Assembly: GCF_000716445.1 (NCBI RefSeq)
Contig: NZ_JNWK01000067.1
Span: forward strand, 1-41,068
Direction: 5' to 3'
Origin: Streptomyces wedmorensis
GTDB taxonomy: Bacteria > Actinomycetota > Actinomycetes > Streptomycetales > Streptomycetaceae
Length of the DNA: 41,068 nucleotides
Every line of letters starts with the position of its first letter. Within the stretch, counting starts at the first letter, position 1. Both the position numbers and the translations under genes were made by a program. The notes below the pieces were generated by a model. It searched no databases and was not told where the DNA came from. It saw only the letters and a program-made list of their open reading frames with translations. Positions 24,332-33,379 of this stretch are shown here, one piece after another.

Positions 24332-26053
24332 TTAGAGGCGGCCCTGGTATTTGGCTGAGGTGGTGCGGGTGGTGGGGAGTTTGTTGTAGAGGCGGACGCC
24401 GGGGCATTCGGTGGCGAAGCCGTCGCGGTGGCCGGCGATGGCGTTGAAGCGGACGGTCTTGCCCTTGCGGTAGCGGTTGCCGCCGCCGGAGACGAGGTAG
24501 GCGGGTCCCTTGGGGTTGACGCCGTGGAGGCCGAGCTTCCAGGCGGTGAGGCGGGCGATGGCGGTGACGGCGGCGGCCGGGGGTGCGCTGCGGCTGTAGG
24601 TGCCGAGGACGGCGATGCCCATGCTGTTGGTGTTGAAGCCGAGGGTGTGGGCGCCGAGGACCGGCTTGGCGACGCCGCCGGCACGGCCTTCGTAGATGTT
24701 GCCGCACTTGTCGACGGCGAAGTTGTAGCCGAAGTCCCGCCAGCCGCTGCTCTTGACGTGGTAGCGGTAGATGCTGCGGAGGACGGAGGGGGCCTGGCGG
24801 CAGCTGTAGTTGTTGCCGGTGGCGCTGTGGTGGACGAAGGCGGCCTTGATGGTCTTCGTGTAGACGAAGCCCTTCTCGCGGAGCCGTTCGTCGGCTCCCC
24901 AGCCCTTGCGGGTGATGATCTTGGGGCGGGGGCCGATGTACGGCTTGGCGGCGGCGTTCGCGACGGGGGCGTGCGCGACGGTCCGGGGCGGCGCCTGTCG
25001 GATCGCGAGCTCCGTCTTCTCCTTCGACAGGGCGGGGATCCAGGTCGCGCCGAACGCCGCCAGCTGGGAGTTGACCCCGCTGGCCGCCGCCTCCGCCGCG
25101 CTCAGACCGGCCAGGACCGCCGGGAGGCCGGGAGTGGCGGGGGCGGCGGGTGCCGCGGCGGTACGGTTCCGCGGGGCCCCGGCGGCGGGGGCCTCGGGTG
25201 CCGGGTCCTCGCCGGGGTCGACGAGTTCGAGGCGCAGGCCGGTGGGGAGCGGTTCCTCACCGTGTACGCGGATCTCGACGCCGTCCGAGTCGCCCACCCA
25301 CAGGGGTGCCGTGGAGCCCCGGAGGGTCCGGGTGGTGCCCTCCGGGGTGTCCGGGTCGGCTCCGTGTTCCTCGTTGTGGGTCTCCACGTCCTGCCACGCC
25401 GACCAGTCGGCGCCGCCGGTGGCCCGGGTGCGGACCTGAACGGTGCCGTGCAGGGGGGCGGCCGGGTCGTCCCAGACGACGCCGACGAGCGAGAAGGGCC
25501 TGACGTCGCGTCGGGTGAGCCCCTGCTCGCCCTCGCCGATCGTCCCGTCCCCCGCGGCACGCGTGGAACCGGCCAGCGGCCCGAGCGGCAGGGACTGGGT
25601 GGAGCCCGGCAGGTCGGGCGCGGGCGGCAGGGCGCCGGCCGCCTGTGGCGCGGCGGGCCGCGTCGACGCCTGCTCACCGGCCGAGCCCCCTGCCACCGGT
25701 GGCGCGGCCTGGGTCGTCGACGGCAGTTCGGGGAGCGCCGGTGGCGCGGCATCGGACGTCGGCGGCAGCTCGGAGACCGCCGGTGGCGCGGCCTGGGAGG
25801 TCGACGGCAGTTCGGGGAGCGGTCGTGGCGCCACCGGGGGCGTCGGCGGGAGCTCGCCGGTCGTGTGGGGCGCCGTCGGCGGTGGTGCGGAGAGCGGCTG
25901 TGGCCCTGCCGGGGTCGTCGACGGGAGCGCGGAGACCGCCTGGGGCAGCCCGAGTGCCGAGGGCACCGCGGCCGCGGGGGCGGCGAGGGAGACCGGCAGG
26001 GCGAGCGCCGCCGCGCAGGTGACGGCGATCGAGGAGGCGAGTGAGGCACGCAT
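24332..26053 (-). CDS. Secreted peptidoglycan-recognition protein / N-acetylmuramoyl-L-alanine amidase
   Basis: A 573-residue exported protein. A signal peptide (about 1-29, ending APAAAVP) precedes a Pro-rich region of 14-residue repeats (about 35-130). A beta-rich domain of the type found N-terminal to actinobacterial PGRPs follows (about 175-260: PFSLVGVVWDDP, VEIRVHGEE), then an Ala/Pro linker. The C-terminal PGRP/amidase_2 domain (about 400-573) has zinc ligands in AAFVHHSATGNN and AGHRDGFATECPG, with the catalytic Tyr/Lys-type segment FGYNFAVDKCGNIYEGR. The zinc site is complete (His, His, Cys), so hydrolysis of peptidoglycan stem peptides outside the membrane is likely. The ATG is chosen because the signal peptide begins there. 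It diverges from the TIGR03089 gene. Confidence 0.9.
   Translation of the reverse strand: MRASLASSIAVTCAAALALPVSLAAPAAAVPSALGLPQAVSALPSTTPAGPQPLSAPPPTAPHTTGELPPTPPVAPRPLPELPSTSQAAPPAVSELPPTSDAAPPALPELPSTTQAAPPVAGGSAGEQASTRPAAPQAAGALPPAPDLPGSTQSLPLGPLAGSTRAAGDGTIGEGEQGLTRRDVRPFSLVGVVWDDPAAPLHGTVQVRTRATGGADWSAWQDVETHNEEHGADPDTPEGTTRTLRGSTAPLWVGDSDGVEIRVHGEEPLPTGLRLELVDPGEDPAPEAPAAGAPRNRTAAAPAAPATPGLPAVLAGLSAAEAAASGVNSQLAAFGATWIPALSKEKTELAIRQAPPRTVAHAPVANAAAKPYIGPRPKIITRKGWGADERLREKGFVYTKTIKAAFVHHSATGNNYSCRQAPSVLRSIYRYHVKSSGWRDFGYNFAVDKCGNIYEGRAGGVAKPVLGAHTLGFNTNSMGIAVLGTYSRSAPPAAAVTAIARLTAWKLGLHGVNPKGPAYLVSGGGNRYRKGKTVRFNAIAGHRDGFATECPGVRLYNKLPTTRTTSAKYQGRL
25650..25940 (-). repeat. 42-bp coding repeat in the amidase gene
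   Basis: About six degenerate copies of a 42-bp unit encode the 14-residue motif ELPSTTQAAPPALP and variants, forming the extracellular Pro/Ala-rich spacer after the signal peptide. Confidence 0.75.
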
Positions 26054-26189
26054 GGGCCGATCGTCCGTATCGCGGGGTGGTTCCGCGCGCCGGGAATCCG
26101 CCCGGAAACTGACGGGCCGTCGGGCCGACCGGTGGACGGCGTCACCGGTACGGCGGACCGCGCGCGCCCGTCCGCGTACGCTGTCCGGC

Positions 26190-26942
26190 GTGAACGCCAG
26201 CGACCGCACCCCCGCCGACCTGCTGCGATCCGCGCTCGCCGCGGACCCAGGGCGCCCTTTGATCACTTTCTACGACGACGCCACCGGTGAGCGCGTGGAA
26301 TTGTCCGTCGCCACCTTCGCCAATTGGGTGGCCAAGACGGCGAACCTGCTCCAGGGCGAGTTGTCCGCCGAGCCGGGCGACCGGCTCGCGCTGCTGGTGC
26401 CGGCGCACTGGCAGACGGCCGTGTGGCTGCTGGCCTGCTCGTCCGTCGGGGTGACCGTGGAGATCGGCGGCGATCCGGCGGACGCCGACCTGGTGGTCGC
26501 GGGTCCCGACACCCTTGAGGCGGGCCTGGCCTGTTCCGGGGAGCGGATCGCGCTCTCCCTGGCCCCGCTGGGCCGCCGGTTCCCCGCCGCGCCCGCCGGG
26601 TACGCGGACTACGCGGTCGAGGTGCCGAGCCAGGGCGACCGCTTCGCCCCGTTCGCGCCGGTCGATCCGGATGCTCCGGCCCTCGTCGTCGACGGTACGG
26701 AACGCAGCGGCGCGCAGCTTGTCGAGCAGGCCCGCACGGAGGCGGCGACCCTGGGCCTCGCGCCGGGTTCGCGGCTGCTGTCCGGTCTCGGCTACGGCGA
26801 CTGGCAGGGCCTCGCGGCCGGGCTGTACGCCCCGCTGGCGGCGGGCGGCTCCGTGGTGCTGTGCCGGAACCTGGATCAGCTGGGTGCCGAGGGCCTGGAG
26901 AAGCGCGTGGAGAGCGAGCGCGTCACGCACAGCGCGCTCTGA
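26190..26942 (+). CDS. TIGR03089 family protein (AMP-ligase N-domain-like)
   Basis: 250 residues resembling the N-terminal part of acyl-CoA synthetase/AMP-binding enzymes (PLITFYDDATGERVELSVATFANWVAKTANLL, then GDRLALLVPAHWQTAVWLLACSSVGVTV). It lacks the P-loop-like and catalytic motifs of full enzymes. That is the defining form of the actinobacterial TIGR03089 family (Rv3268-like), whose function is unknown. The GTG at 26190 has no Shine-Dalgarno site. TACGCT at 26176-26181 would put the transcript 5' end about at the GTG, so a leaderless message is likely. It diverges from the amidase gene and is followed by an LCP gene, the same pairing as Rv3267/Rv3268. Confidence 0.88.
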   Translation: MNASDRTPADLLRSALAADPGRPLITFYDDATGERVELSVATFANWVAKTANLLQGELSAEPGDRLALLVPAHWQTAVWLLACSSVGVTVEIGGDPADADLVVAGPDTLEAGLACSGERIALSLAPLGRRFPAAPAGYADYAVEVPSQGDRFAPFAPVDPDAPALVVDGTERSGAQLVEQARTEAATLGLAPGSRLLSGLGYGDWQGLAAGLYAPLAAGGSVVLCRNLDQLGAEGLEKRVESERVTHSAL

Positions 26943-27023
26943 CCGGGTGCCGGTTCACTCGGTCGGACCAGCACCGCGCCGAGTCCCCGGGTCCGCACGC
27001 CGAGTCCGGTACATGATCGGCGA

Positions 27024-27041
27024 GGGGGGGTTCGCCCCCTT
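27024..27041 (+). terminator. Short UUCG-loop hairpin after TIGR03089 gene
   Basis: GGGGG (27026-27030), loop TTCG, CCCCC (27035-27039), extendable by two G-U pairs. The UUCG tetraloop is unusually stable. It lies 82 bp past the TIGR03089 stop and 90 bp before the next gene. Confidence 0.5.
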
Positions 27042-27131
27042 CCGCACAACCATGCGTCGGGCTCGGCCGTCTCCTTTCACGACCGGTGGCCGCCCGTCGC
27101 GCCGCCGACGCCATGAAGGACGGACCCAGAC

Positions 27132-28337
27132 GTGACGGACCGTGCAGGCACGCCCGCCGAACCGGACCCGGCGGCAGCGGAAGAAGAGGCGGTGTCCGGT
27201 GCGCCTGAGGAGCCGCGGCGCAAGCGCCACTGGCTGCGGTGGACGGCGCTCGGCGTCTCGGTCGTCGTGCTGGCGGCGGCCGGTGCCGGCTGGTGGTTCT
27301 ACCGGAAGCTCGACGGCAACATCACCACCGACACCACGGCCGCCGACGAGCTCCGGAGGTACGAGAAGGAGCGCCCGCCCGCGGGCACCTCGACGGCCCG
27401 GAACATCCTGCTCATCGGTTCGGACACCCGGGCCGGTGAGGGGAACCGGAAGTACGGCCGGGACAAGGGCACCCAGCGTTCCGACACGACGATCCTGCTG
27501 CACCTGTCGGCGGGGAACGCGAGCGCGACCGCCGTCTCCCTCCCCCGCGACCTGATGGTGACGATCCCGAGCTGCCGCAAACCCGACGGGACCCGGACCC
27601 GCGAGCAGTTCGCCCAGTTCAACTGGGCCTTCGAGTTCGGCGGTACGGCGTGCACGATCCGTACGGTCGAGAAGCTGACCGGGATCCGGGTGGACCACCA
27701 CATGGTGATCGACTTCCGGGGCTTCAAGAAGATGGTGGACGCCGTGGACGGGGTGGAGATCTGCCTCAAGGAGCCGGTGAACGACGCCGACGCCCATCTG
27801 AAGCTGCCCGCGGGGCGCCAGACGCTCCACGGCGAGCAGGCGCTCGGCTTCGTACGGGCCCGGAAGTCGCTCGGCAACGGCAGCGACACCGAACGCATGG
27901 ACCGCCAGCAGCAGTTCCTCGGCGCGCTCGTCAACAAGGTGCAGAGCGACGGGGTGCTGCTCAACCCGACCAAGCTGTACCCGGTCCTGGACGCGGCGAC
28001 CAAGGCGATCACCACGGACCCTGGACTGGACTCGCTGCGGGACCTGTACGACCTCGCGCGCGCCATGCGGTCCGTGCCGACCGAGAAGGTCCAGTTCCTC
28101 ACGGTGCCGCGGCGCTCGTACTCGTATGACGCGAACCGTGACGAACTGGTGCAACCGGCGGCGAGTCAACTCTTCAAGCAGCTGCGGGAGGACCGGCCCG
28201 TCGTGGTGGCGCCGAGCACCGAGGACGACGACCGGAAGCCCGACGCGGACGGGAAGCCCGACGACGCGGACGCCCAGGCACCGTCGCCCACCCCCACCTT
28301 CACGGGACGGAACGCGGCGGAAGCGGTGTGCTCATAG
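27132..28337 (+). CDS. LCP family protein 1 (LytR-CpsA-Psr cell-wall ligase)
   Basis: A 401-residue membrane-anchored enzyme expected to move lipid-linked glycopolymers onto peptidoglycan outside the cell. A basic cytoplasmic N-terminus (1-35) is followed by one transmembrane segment (36-56). The LCP domain (about 90-250) has GSDTRAGEG, the lipid-phosphate Arg in SLPRDLMVTIP, VDHHMVIDF, HGEQALGFVRAR and TERMDRQQQFL, all intact. A charged Asp/Lys-rich tail ends in Cys-Ser. There is no LytR_C domain. The GTG at 27132 has GAAGGA about 12 bases upstream. Nearest counterpart by context is Rv3267 (Lcp1) next to TIGR03089. Confidence 0.93.
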   Translation: MTDRAGTPAEPDPAAAEEEAVSGAPEEPRRKRHWLRWTALGVSVVVLAAAGAGWWFYRKLDGNITTDTTAADELRRYEKERPPAGTSTARNILLIGSDTRAGEGNRKYGRDKGTQRSDTTILLHLSAGNASATAVSLPRDLMVTIPSCRKPDGTRTREQFAQFNWAFEFGGTACTIRTVEKLTGIRVDHHMVIDFRGFKKMVDAVDGVEICLKEPVNDADAHLKLPAGRQTLHGEQALGFVRARKSLGNGSDTERMDRQQQFLGALVNKVQSDGVLLNPTKLYPVLDAATKAITTDPGLDSLRDLYDLARAMRSVPTEKVQFLTVPRRSYSYDANRDELVQPAASQLFKQLREDRPVVVAPSTEDDDRKPDADGKPDDADAQAPSPTPTFTGRNAAEAVCS

Positions 28338-28402
28338 CGGGTGACCGACGGGGACGGCGAGTAAAGGGCAACTCAAGGGGAGGGTGGGCTGCGATGAGGT
28401 TT

Positions 28403-28415
28403 GGGCAAATTGTCC
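28403..28415. promoter_or_regulatory. AT-rich palindrome upstream of LCP 2
   Basis: GGGCAAATTGTCC reads the same on both strands except at two symmetric positions. It sits in a 258-bp gap between LCP 1 and LCP 2 that also holds TAGTGT (28472-28477), a possible -10. Symmetry and AT content suggest an operator; no regulator is assigned. Confidence 0.3.
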
Positions 28416-28595
28416 AGTTGTAAGCGGCGTGGAATTTGTCACGGACGTCGCCCCACGCTGAACTGGGCGGATAGTGTGACGCGATCCGGTGCACCCCGAC
28501 CGCGTGGTCGCACTCACCAAGGATCGAACGACCGAGAGAGCGGCGCCCTGTGGGGGAGGCGCCTCGCGTGGCACCGACGGAGGACTCGAGTAACC

Positions 28596-30314
28596 GTGGA
28601 CGCGCACAGCCGTGGACGGGCGGACGAGATCGACCCCGCCGACCAGTGGGTTCTCAACCCGCAGACGGGCAATTACGAACTGCGACTGGACCGCTCCGCT
28701 GGGCATCCGCAGGCGCCTTCCCGCACCCGCAGACCCTCCTCCGCCGCACCGGCGCCCGCGCCGACCGAGGCGCCCGTTCCCGGTCAGCGCCGCCGCCGCG
28801 CCCCCGAACAGACCGGCACTGGCCAGATCCCGCCCCAGAGCCGCCGCAAGCGCAAGCAGGGCACGTCCCGCAAGAAGAAGGTCCTCCTGTGGACCGGCGG
28901 AACGATGGCGCTCGTCCTGGTGGGCGGCGCGACCTGGGGGTACATGCTCTACAAGGAGCTCGACGACAACATCCACGTCGTCGACCCCGTCGGCGCCCAG
29001 AGCGCGGGCTTCCGCGAGGGCGCGGCCTTCAACGTCCTGATCATCGGCACCGACAAGCGGACCGGCGAGGGCAACAGCGGCTACGGCGACAAGAACAGTC
29101 CCGGCCACGCCGACACCACGATCCTCTTCCACGTCTCCAAGGACCGGACGAACGCCACGGCGCTCTCCATCCCGCGCGACCTGATGACGACGATCCCCGA
29201 GTGCCAGTCGAAGCAGCCCGACGGGACGATCCTGACCATCCCCGGCCAGCGGCAGGCCCGCTTCAACGTGAGCCTCGGCCAGGACGGCCGCGACCCCGGC
29301 TGCACCATGCGCACGGTCAAGGAGCTGACCGGCCTGACCGTCGACCACTTCATGATGGTCGACTTCAACGCCGTCAAGGAGCTGACCACGGCCGTCGGCG
29401 GTGTGAAGGTCTGCGTGGAGAAGCCGGTGAACGACAAGAAGTCGCATCTGAAACTGCCGGCCGGTGAATCGACGATCCAGGGCGAGCAGGCGCTCGCCTT
29501 CGTCCGCACCCGCTCCAGCTTCGGCAACAAGAGCGACCTGGACCGGATCAAGATCCAGCAGCAGTTCCTGAGTTCGATGATCCGGCAGATGAAGTCGGAC
29601 GAGACGCTCACCAGCCCGTCGAAGCTGTACGACCTCGCCCAGGCCGCGACGAACGCGCTCACCGTCGACAAGGGCATAGGGTCCCTCGGCAAGCTCCAGG
29701 ACCTGGCCAAGGAGCTCTCCGGGATCGACACGAAGAACATCGCGTTCACGACGATCCCCGTGGTCGACAATCCGGACGAGCCCACCCCGGTCACCGTCGT
29801 GCCTCATCCGACGCAGGCACAGCAGCTGTTCGCGATGCTCCAGTCCGACACCTCGCTCACCGAGGTGAAGAAGCAGCAGCAGGAAGCCAAGAACGCGCAG
29901 ACGCAGGCGGAGGCGGCGCTCCTCAAGGGCACCCGCTCCACCGCCTCCGAGGTGCGCGTCGACGTCTACAACGGCAGCGGCGTCCGCGGCGCGGCCCAGT
30001 CGACGATCAACTGGCTTCAGAACGAGCAGGGAGTGAGCCGCTCCACCAACCGGAGCAACGCCCCCGAGAAGGCGGCGAAGACCACGCTCACCTACGCACC
30101 GAACCAGGCAGACCAGGCCCGCAAACTCGCGGACATGATGGGTCTGCCCGCCTCGGCTCTCAAGCCGGGCACACAGGACGCCGGGGTACGCGAGCCCATG
30201 ACGCTCGTCCTCGGCGCCGACTTCAAGGGCGCGGGGGTGCCCGTCACCGGACCGGCAAAGGCGCCGAAGGATCTGGAGAAGCTAGCAGCTGACAAGCAGG
30301 TGTGCGCCAAGTGA
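28596..30314 (+). CDS. LCP family protein 2 with LytR C-terminal domain
   Basis: A 572-residue membrane-anchored LCP protein. The cytoplasmic N-terminus (1 to about 92) is Pro/Arg-rich and ends in a very basic patch (RRKRKQGTSRKKK). One TM segment follows (about 94-114). The LCP domain carries IIGTDKRTGEG, the Arg in SIPRDLMTTIP, VDHFMMVDF, GEQALAFVRTRSSFG and the Arg/Gln pair in LDRIKIQQQFL. After a Gln/Lys/Ala coiled-coil-like stretch (VKKQQQEAKNAQTQAEAALL) comes a LytR_C domain (about 440-550, VRVDVYNGSGVRG). The GTG at 28596 has GGAGGA 11 bases upstream; an upstream open extension lacks family similarity. 50 bp separate it from LCP 3, so an operon is likely. Confidence 0.92.
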   Translation: MDAHSRGRADEIDPADQWVLNPQTGNYELRLDRSAGHPQAPSRTRRPSSAAPAPAPTEAPVPGQRRRRAPEQTGTGQIPPQSRRKRKQGTSRKKKVLLWTGGTMALVLVGGATWGYMLYKELDDNIHVVDPVGAQSAGFREGAAFNVLIIGTDKRTGEGNSGYGDKNSPGHADTTILFHVSKDRTNATALSIPRDLMTTIPECQSKQPDGTILTIPGQRQARFNVSLGQDGRDPGCTMRTVKELTGLTVDHFMMVDFNAVKELTTAVGGVKVCVEKPVNDKKSHLKLPAGESTIQGEQALAFVRTRSSFGNKSDLDRIKIQQQFLSSMIRQMKSDETLTSPSKLYDLAQAATNALTVDKGIGSLGKLQDLAKELSGIDTKNIAFTTIPVVDNPDEPTPVTVVPHPTQAQQLFAMLQSDTSLTEVKKQQQEAKNAQTQAEAALLKGTRSTASEVRVDVYNGSGVRGAAQSTINWLQNEQGVSRSTNRSNAPEKAAKTTLTYAPNQADQARKLADMMGLPASALKPGTQDAGVREPMTLVLGADFKGAGVPVTGPAKAPKDLEKLAADKQVCAK

Positions 30315-30364
30315 TCCGGAAACACCGGGGCTTGACGCACTCCTGACTGACGAGGGGACCTGGG

Positions 30365-32140
30365 GTGGGACAGAACAGCGTGCGTGGGGAGGGAACGCGG
30401 GGACGCGTTCCGCGCGCCCGTGAACTGGGCTGGGACGACGACCTGTACGGCGCCGGTGAGGCGACCGGCGCGGGTCGCGAGCCTTCCGACGAGGAGGTGG
30501 CGGACGCCGACGCGCCCGCTTCGGGCCGGGCCGCGCGCCGTCGCGGTGACGGCGCCGCCGGCGGTACGGGCGGCGGTGAGGGCGCGGGGGGCCGTGCCGC
30601 GGCACGGCGGCGCGCCAAGAAGACCGGCAAGCGCAAGGTGCTGCGCTGGACGGCGATCACCCTGTCGTTGCTGATACTCGGCACGGCCGGCGCCGGATAC
30701 CTGTACTACGAGCACCTGAACGACAACATCCGCGGCGGGGCGCGGGCCGGCGGCGACAGCGGCGTGAAGAAGGCCGCGCCGAACGCGCTGGGCGACACCC
30801 CGCTGAACATCCTGCTGATCGGCTCCGACAGCCGGGCGGACGCGAAGAACGTGGCCCTGGGCGGCGGGAAGAACCTCCGGGAGAACAAGCCGCTGGCCGA
30901 CGTGCAGATGCTGCTGCACGTCTCGGCCGACCGTAAGAACGCGTCGGTGGTCTCCATCCCGCGCGACACGATCGTGCCGATCCCCGAGTGCAGGTCCGCG
31001 GACGGCAAGGAGACCTTCCCGGCCACCACCAACCAGCCGATCAACGAGACGCTGGGGCGCGGCGGTCCGGGCTGCACGCTCACCACGTGGGAGAGCCTCA
31101 CCGGGGTCTACGTCGATCACTGGATCATGGTCGACTTCGCCGGTGTGGTGGCGATGGCCGACGAGGTCGGCGGCGTCCCGGTCTGCGTGAAGTCCGGCGT
31201 CAGCGACCACCCGACCAAGCTTCAGCCCGGCGGCTCGGGCCTGAAACTGCCGGTGGGGACGCACGAGATCAAGGGCAAGCAGGCACTCCAGTGGCTGCGC
31301 ACCCGGCACGCGTTCGGCAGCGACCAGATGCGGGCCAAGGCCCAGCACATGTACATGAACGGCATGGTCGAGAAGCTCCAGAAGCAGAACGCCTGGACCG
31401 ACACCGGACGCCTCATGGGCCTGGCCGAGACCGCCACCCAGGCGCTCCAGGTCTCCGACGAGATCAAGTCGGTCTCGGGTCTCTTCGACCTGTCGATGCA
31501 GCTCAAGAACGTGAAGCTGGACCGCCTCACCACGGCGAACATCCCGACGACCGAGTGGTCGCAGGACAAGAACAAGAACGTCCTGGTCAAGAAGTCGGCC
31601 GACAAGATGTTCGCGATGCTCCGCGACGACGTCGCGTTCGACAAGAACGGCGACCCGGCCGGTACGAAGCCGAAGCCGACCGCCTCCGCCAAGCCGAAGG
31701 CCACGGCCGAGTCGCCCGGCACGCTCGGCGTGACGGTCGTCAACGGCACCGGCGGCGACGCCGAGCCGGCCGTCGAGGGCCGTGCCCGCACCGTCGCCGA
31801 GCTCCTCCAGGGCAAGGGCTTCACGCGGGCCGATTCCTCCAAGGAGGGCGGCAGCCGCGCCGACACCGTGGTCACCTACCCGAAGGCCGAAGCCGACCAG
31901 GGCAAGGCGAACGCCCTGTCCGTGGCCAAGGCGCTCGGGCTGCCCGACTCGGCGGTCCGGGCCGACGCGCAGGCCGAGGGCATCACGCTGATCGTCGGCT
32001 CCGACTGGCGCGAGGGAACGGTCTACAAGAAGCCGGCCGGCGAGGCCGGCGACATCCCGGACGGCGCGGAGGTGCTGCGGGCCGACACGAAGGACTGCAT
32101 GTACATCTTCGACCCGTACAAGTGGGACGGAAAGAGCTGA
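30365..32140 (+). CDS. LCP family protein 3, diverged, with LytR C-terminal domain
   Basis: 591 residues. An acidic then Gly/Arg-rich cytoplasmic region (1-95) is followed by one TM segment (about 97-115). The LCP domain has LLIGSDSRADAKN, the Arg in SIPRDTIVPIP, VDHWIMVDF and KGKQALQWLRTRHAFG. The usual DR-x2-RQQ helix reads DQMRAKAQHMYMNGMV: the first Arg survives but the Gln-Gln pair is replaced. A C-terminal LytR_C domain (about 460-560, LGVTVVNGTGG) follows, and the protein ends DPYKWDGKS. GAGGGGA precedes the GTG by about 8 bases. It may have a changed substrate or a regulatory role. Confidence 0.9.
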   Translation: MGQNSVRGEGTRGRVPRARELGWDDDLYGAGEATGAGREPSDEEVADADAPASGRAARRRGDGAAGGTGGGEGAGGRAAARRRAKKTGKRKVLRWTAITLSLLILGTAGAGYLYYEHLNDNIRGGARAGGDSGVKKAAPNALGDTPLNILLIGSDSRADAKNVALGGGKNLRENKPLADVQMLLHVSADRKNASVVSIPRDTIVPIPECRSADGKETFPATTNQPINETLGRGGPGCTLTTWESLTGVYVDHWIMVDFAGVVAMADEVGGVPVCVKSGVSDHPTKLQPGGSGLKLPVGTHEIKGKQALQWLRTRHAFGSDQMRAKAQHMYMNGMVEKLQKQNAWTDTGRLMGLAETATQALQVSDEIKSVSGLFDLSMQLKNVKLDRLTTANIPTTEWSQDKNKNVLVKKSADKMFAMLRDDVAFDKNGDPAGTKPKPTASAKPKATAESPGTLGVTVVNGTGGDAEPAVEGRARTVAELLQGKGFTRADSSKEGGSRADTVVTYPKAEADQGKANALSVAKALGLPDSAVRADAQAEGITLIVGSDWREGTVYKKPAGEAGDIPDGAEVLRADTKDCMYIFDPYKWDGKS

Positions 32141-32161
32141 TCCGCTCCCCCGCCGAACGCG

Positions 32162-32195
32162 CGACGGCCGGTCCCCTTCCGGGGTCCGGCCGTCG
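32162..32195. terminator. Bidirectional terminator between LCP 3 and a GT2 gene
   Basis: CGACGGCCGG-T-CCCC pairs with GGGG-T-CCGGCCGTCG (14 bp, one T-T mismatch) over a TTCC loop, between convergent genes. Confidence 0.75.
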
Positions 32196-32215
32196 GCGTG
32201 TGTGCGGGGCGGTCG

Positions 32216-33253
32216 TCAGACCGACTCGGTCTCGCCGGTCTTCACCGCCGGGCGGCGGCTGGCGATGACCTTCCTGGCGAGGGAGCGCGGGCTGGTGAGG
32301 AAGCCGTAGCCCCAGGACATGTGCATGGTGGCGAGGGCCACCGGGATCCGGAGGCGGGCCTTGAGGGGCAGGCCCTTGCCGGCCGGGACGGAGCCGACGG
32401 CGATGGCGGCGAGGTAGCCGGCCGGGATCACGAAGCCGAGCGGGGTGAGCGTGGCGCCCACGACGAGACCGGCGGCGATGGCGCAGACGGCGGTCGGCGG
32501 GGCCAGGTAGCGGAGGTTGATGGAGCCCTGGTGGTAGCGGGCCACCACGTGGCGCCAGCGGCCGTAGTCCTTGTACTGCTTGGCGAGGGCCTTCACGGAG
32601 GGCCGCGGGCGGTACTGGACGCGGAGCTCGGGCGAGAACCAGATCAGGCCGCCGGCCTCGCGGATGCGGAAGTTCAGCTCCCAGTCCTGGGCGCGGATGA
32701 ACTCGACGTTGTAGCCGCCCTGCTGTTCGAGGGCCTCGCGCCGGAAGACGCCCAGGTACACGGTCTCGGCGGGGCCCGCCTCGCCGCCCGTGTGGAAGGC
32801 GGCGTTGCCGACACCGATCTTCGAGGTCATCGCGGCGGCGACCGCGTCCTCCCAGGCGTTCTCGCCCTCGGCGTGCATCACACCGCCGACGTTCTGCGCG
32901 CCGGTCTCCTCCAGGAGCCGGACGGCGGTGGCGATGTAGTTCGGGGAGAGCATGCCGTGGCCGTCGACGCGCACCACGATCGGGTGATGGGAGGCCTGGA
33001 TCGCCGCGTTGAGGGCGGCGGGCGTACGACCGGTCGGGTTCGGCACCGTGTGGACGCGGCGCTTGTCCGAGGCGGTTTCGCGCACGAGCTCGGCGGCGAT
33101 CTCGTCCGTGCGGTCCGTGGACGGGCCGAGGGCGATCACCACCTCCATCTCGCCGTCGTACTCCTGCTCCAGGATGTGACGAACGGAGGTGCGCAGGTAC
33201 CGCTCCTCGTTGAGGACCGGCATGATCACGGAGACGGGGGGCGTGGCGTTCAT
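32216..33253 (-). CDS. Membrane-associated GT2 glycosyltransferase
   Basis: A 345-residue family 2 glycosyltransferase. VSVIMPVLNEERYLRTSV (7-24) opens the nucleotide-binding fold. VRVDGHGMLSP (about 95-104) supplies the DxH/DxD-type metal motif (Asp97), and FIRAQDWELNFRIREAGG (about 204-221) supplies the catalytic Asp. Three or so C-terminal hydrophobic helices (about 255-320) anchor it at the membrane. Its position among LCP genes suggests it builds part of an envelope glycan. Donor and acceptor are not evident. It is transcribed against its neighbours: convergent with LCP 3 and divergent from LCP 4 (126-bp gap). The ATG gives MNATPPVSVIMP. Confidence 0.9.
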   Translation of the reverse strand: MNATPPVSVIMPVLNEERYLRTSVRHILEQEYDGEMEVVIALGPSTDRTDEIAAELVRETASDKRRVHTVPNPTGRTPAALNAAIQASHHPIVVRVDGHGMLSPNYIATAVRLLEETGAQNVGGVMHAEGENAWEDAVAAAMTSKIGVGNAAFHTGGEAGPAETVYLGVFRREALEQQGGYNVEFIRAQDWELNFRIREAGGLIWFSPELRVQYRPRPSVKALAKQYKDYGRWRHVVARYHQGSINLRYLAPPTAVCAIAAGLVVGATLTPLGFVIPAGYLAAIAVGSVPAGKGLPLKARLRIPVALATMHMSWGYGFLTSPRSLARKVIASRRPAVKTGETESV

Positions 33254-33379
33254 TGCCCGCCACGTTACCGCGAATGGGGGACAGCGGTGCGCGCCGAGCG
33301 GTCCGGGCGCCCTGACGCTGATCGTATGGGCCTACGGTGCTCACGGTTCCCCTTGTCACACCCGCGGAGGTGTCCGTCC

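Noticed and set aside
24428..26044. 538-residue plus-strand frame opposite the amidase gene
   Set aside because: Shadow frame with no motifs, while the minus strand has signal peptide and complete PGRP zinc site.
32198..33379. Upstream extension of LCP 4 as an 883-residue protein
   Set aside because: The extension is antisense to a clear GT2 gene; the LCP coding signal starts at the GTG with a good ribosome site.
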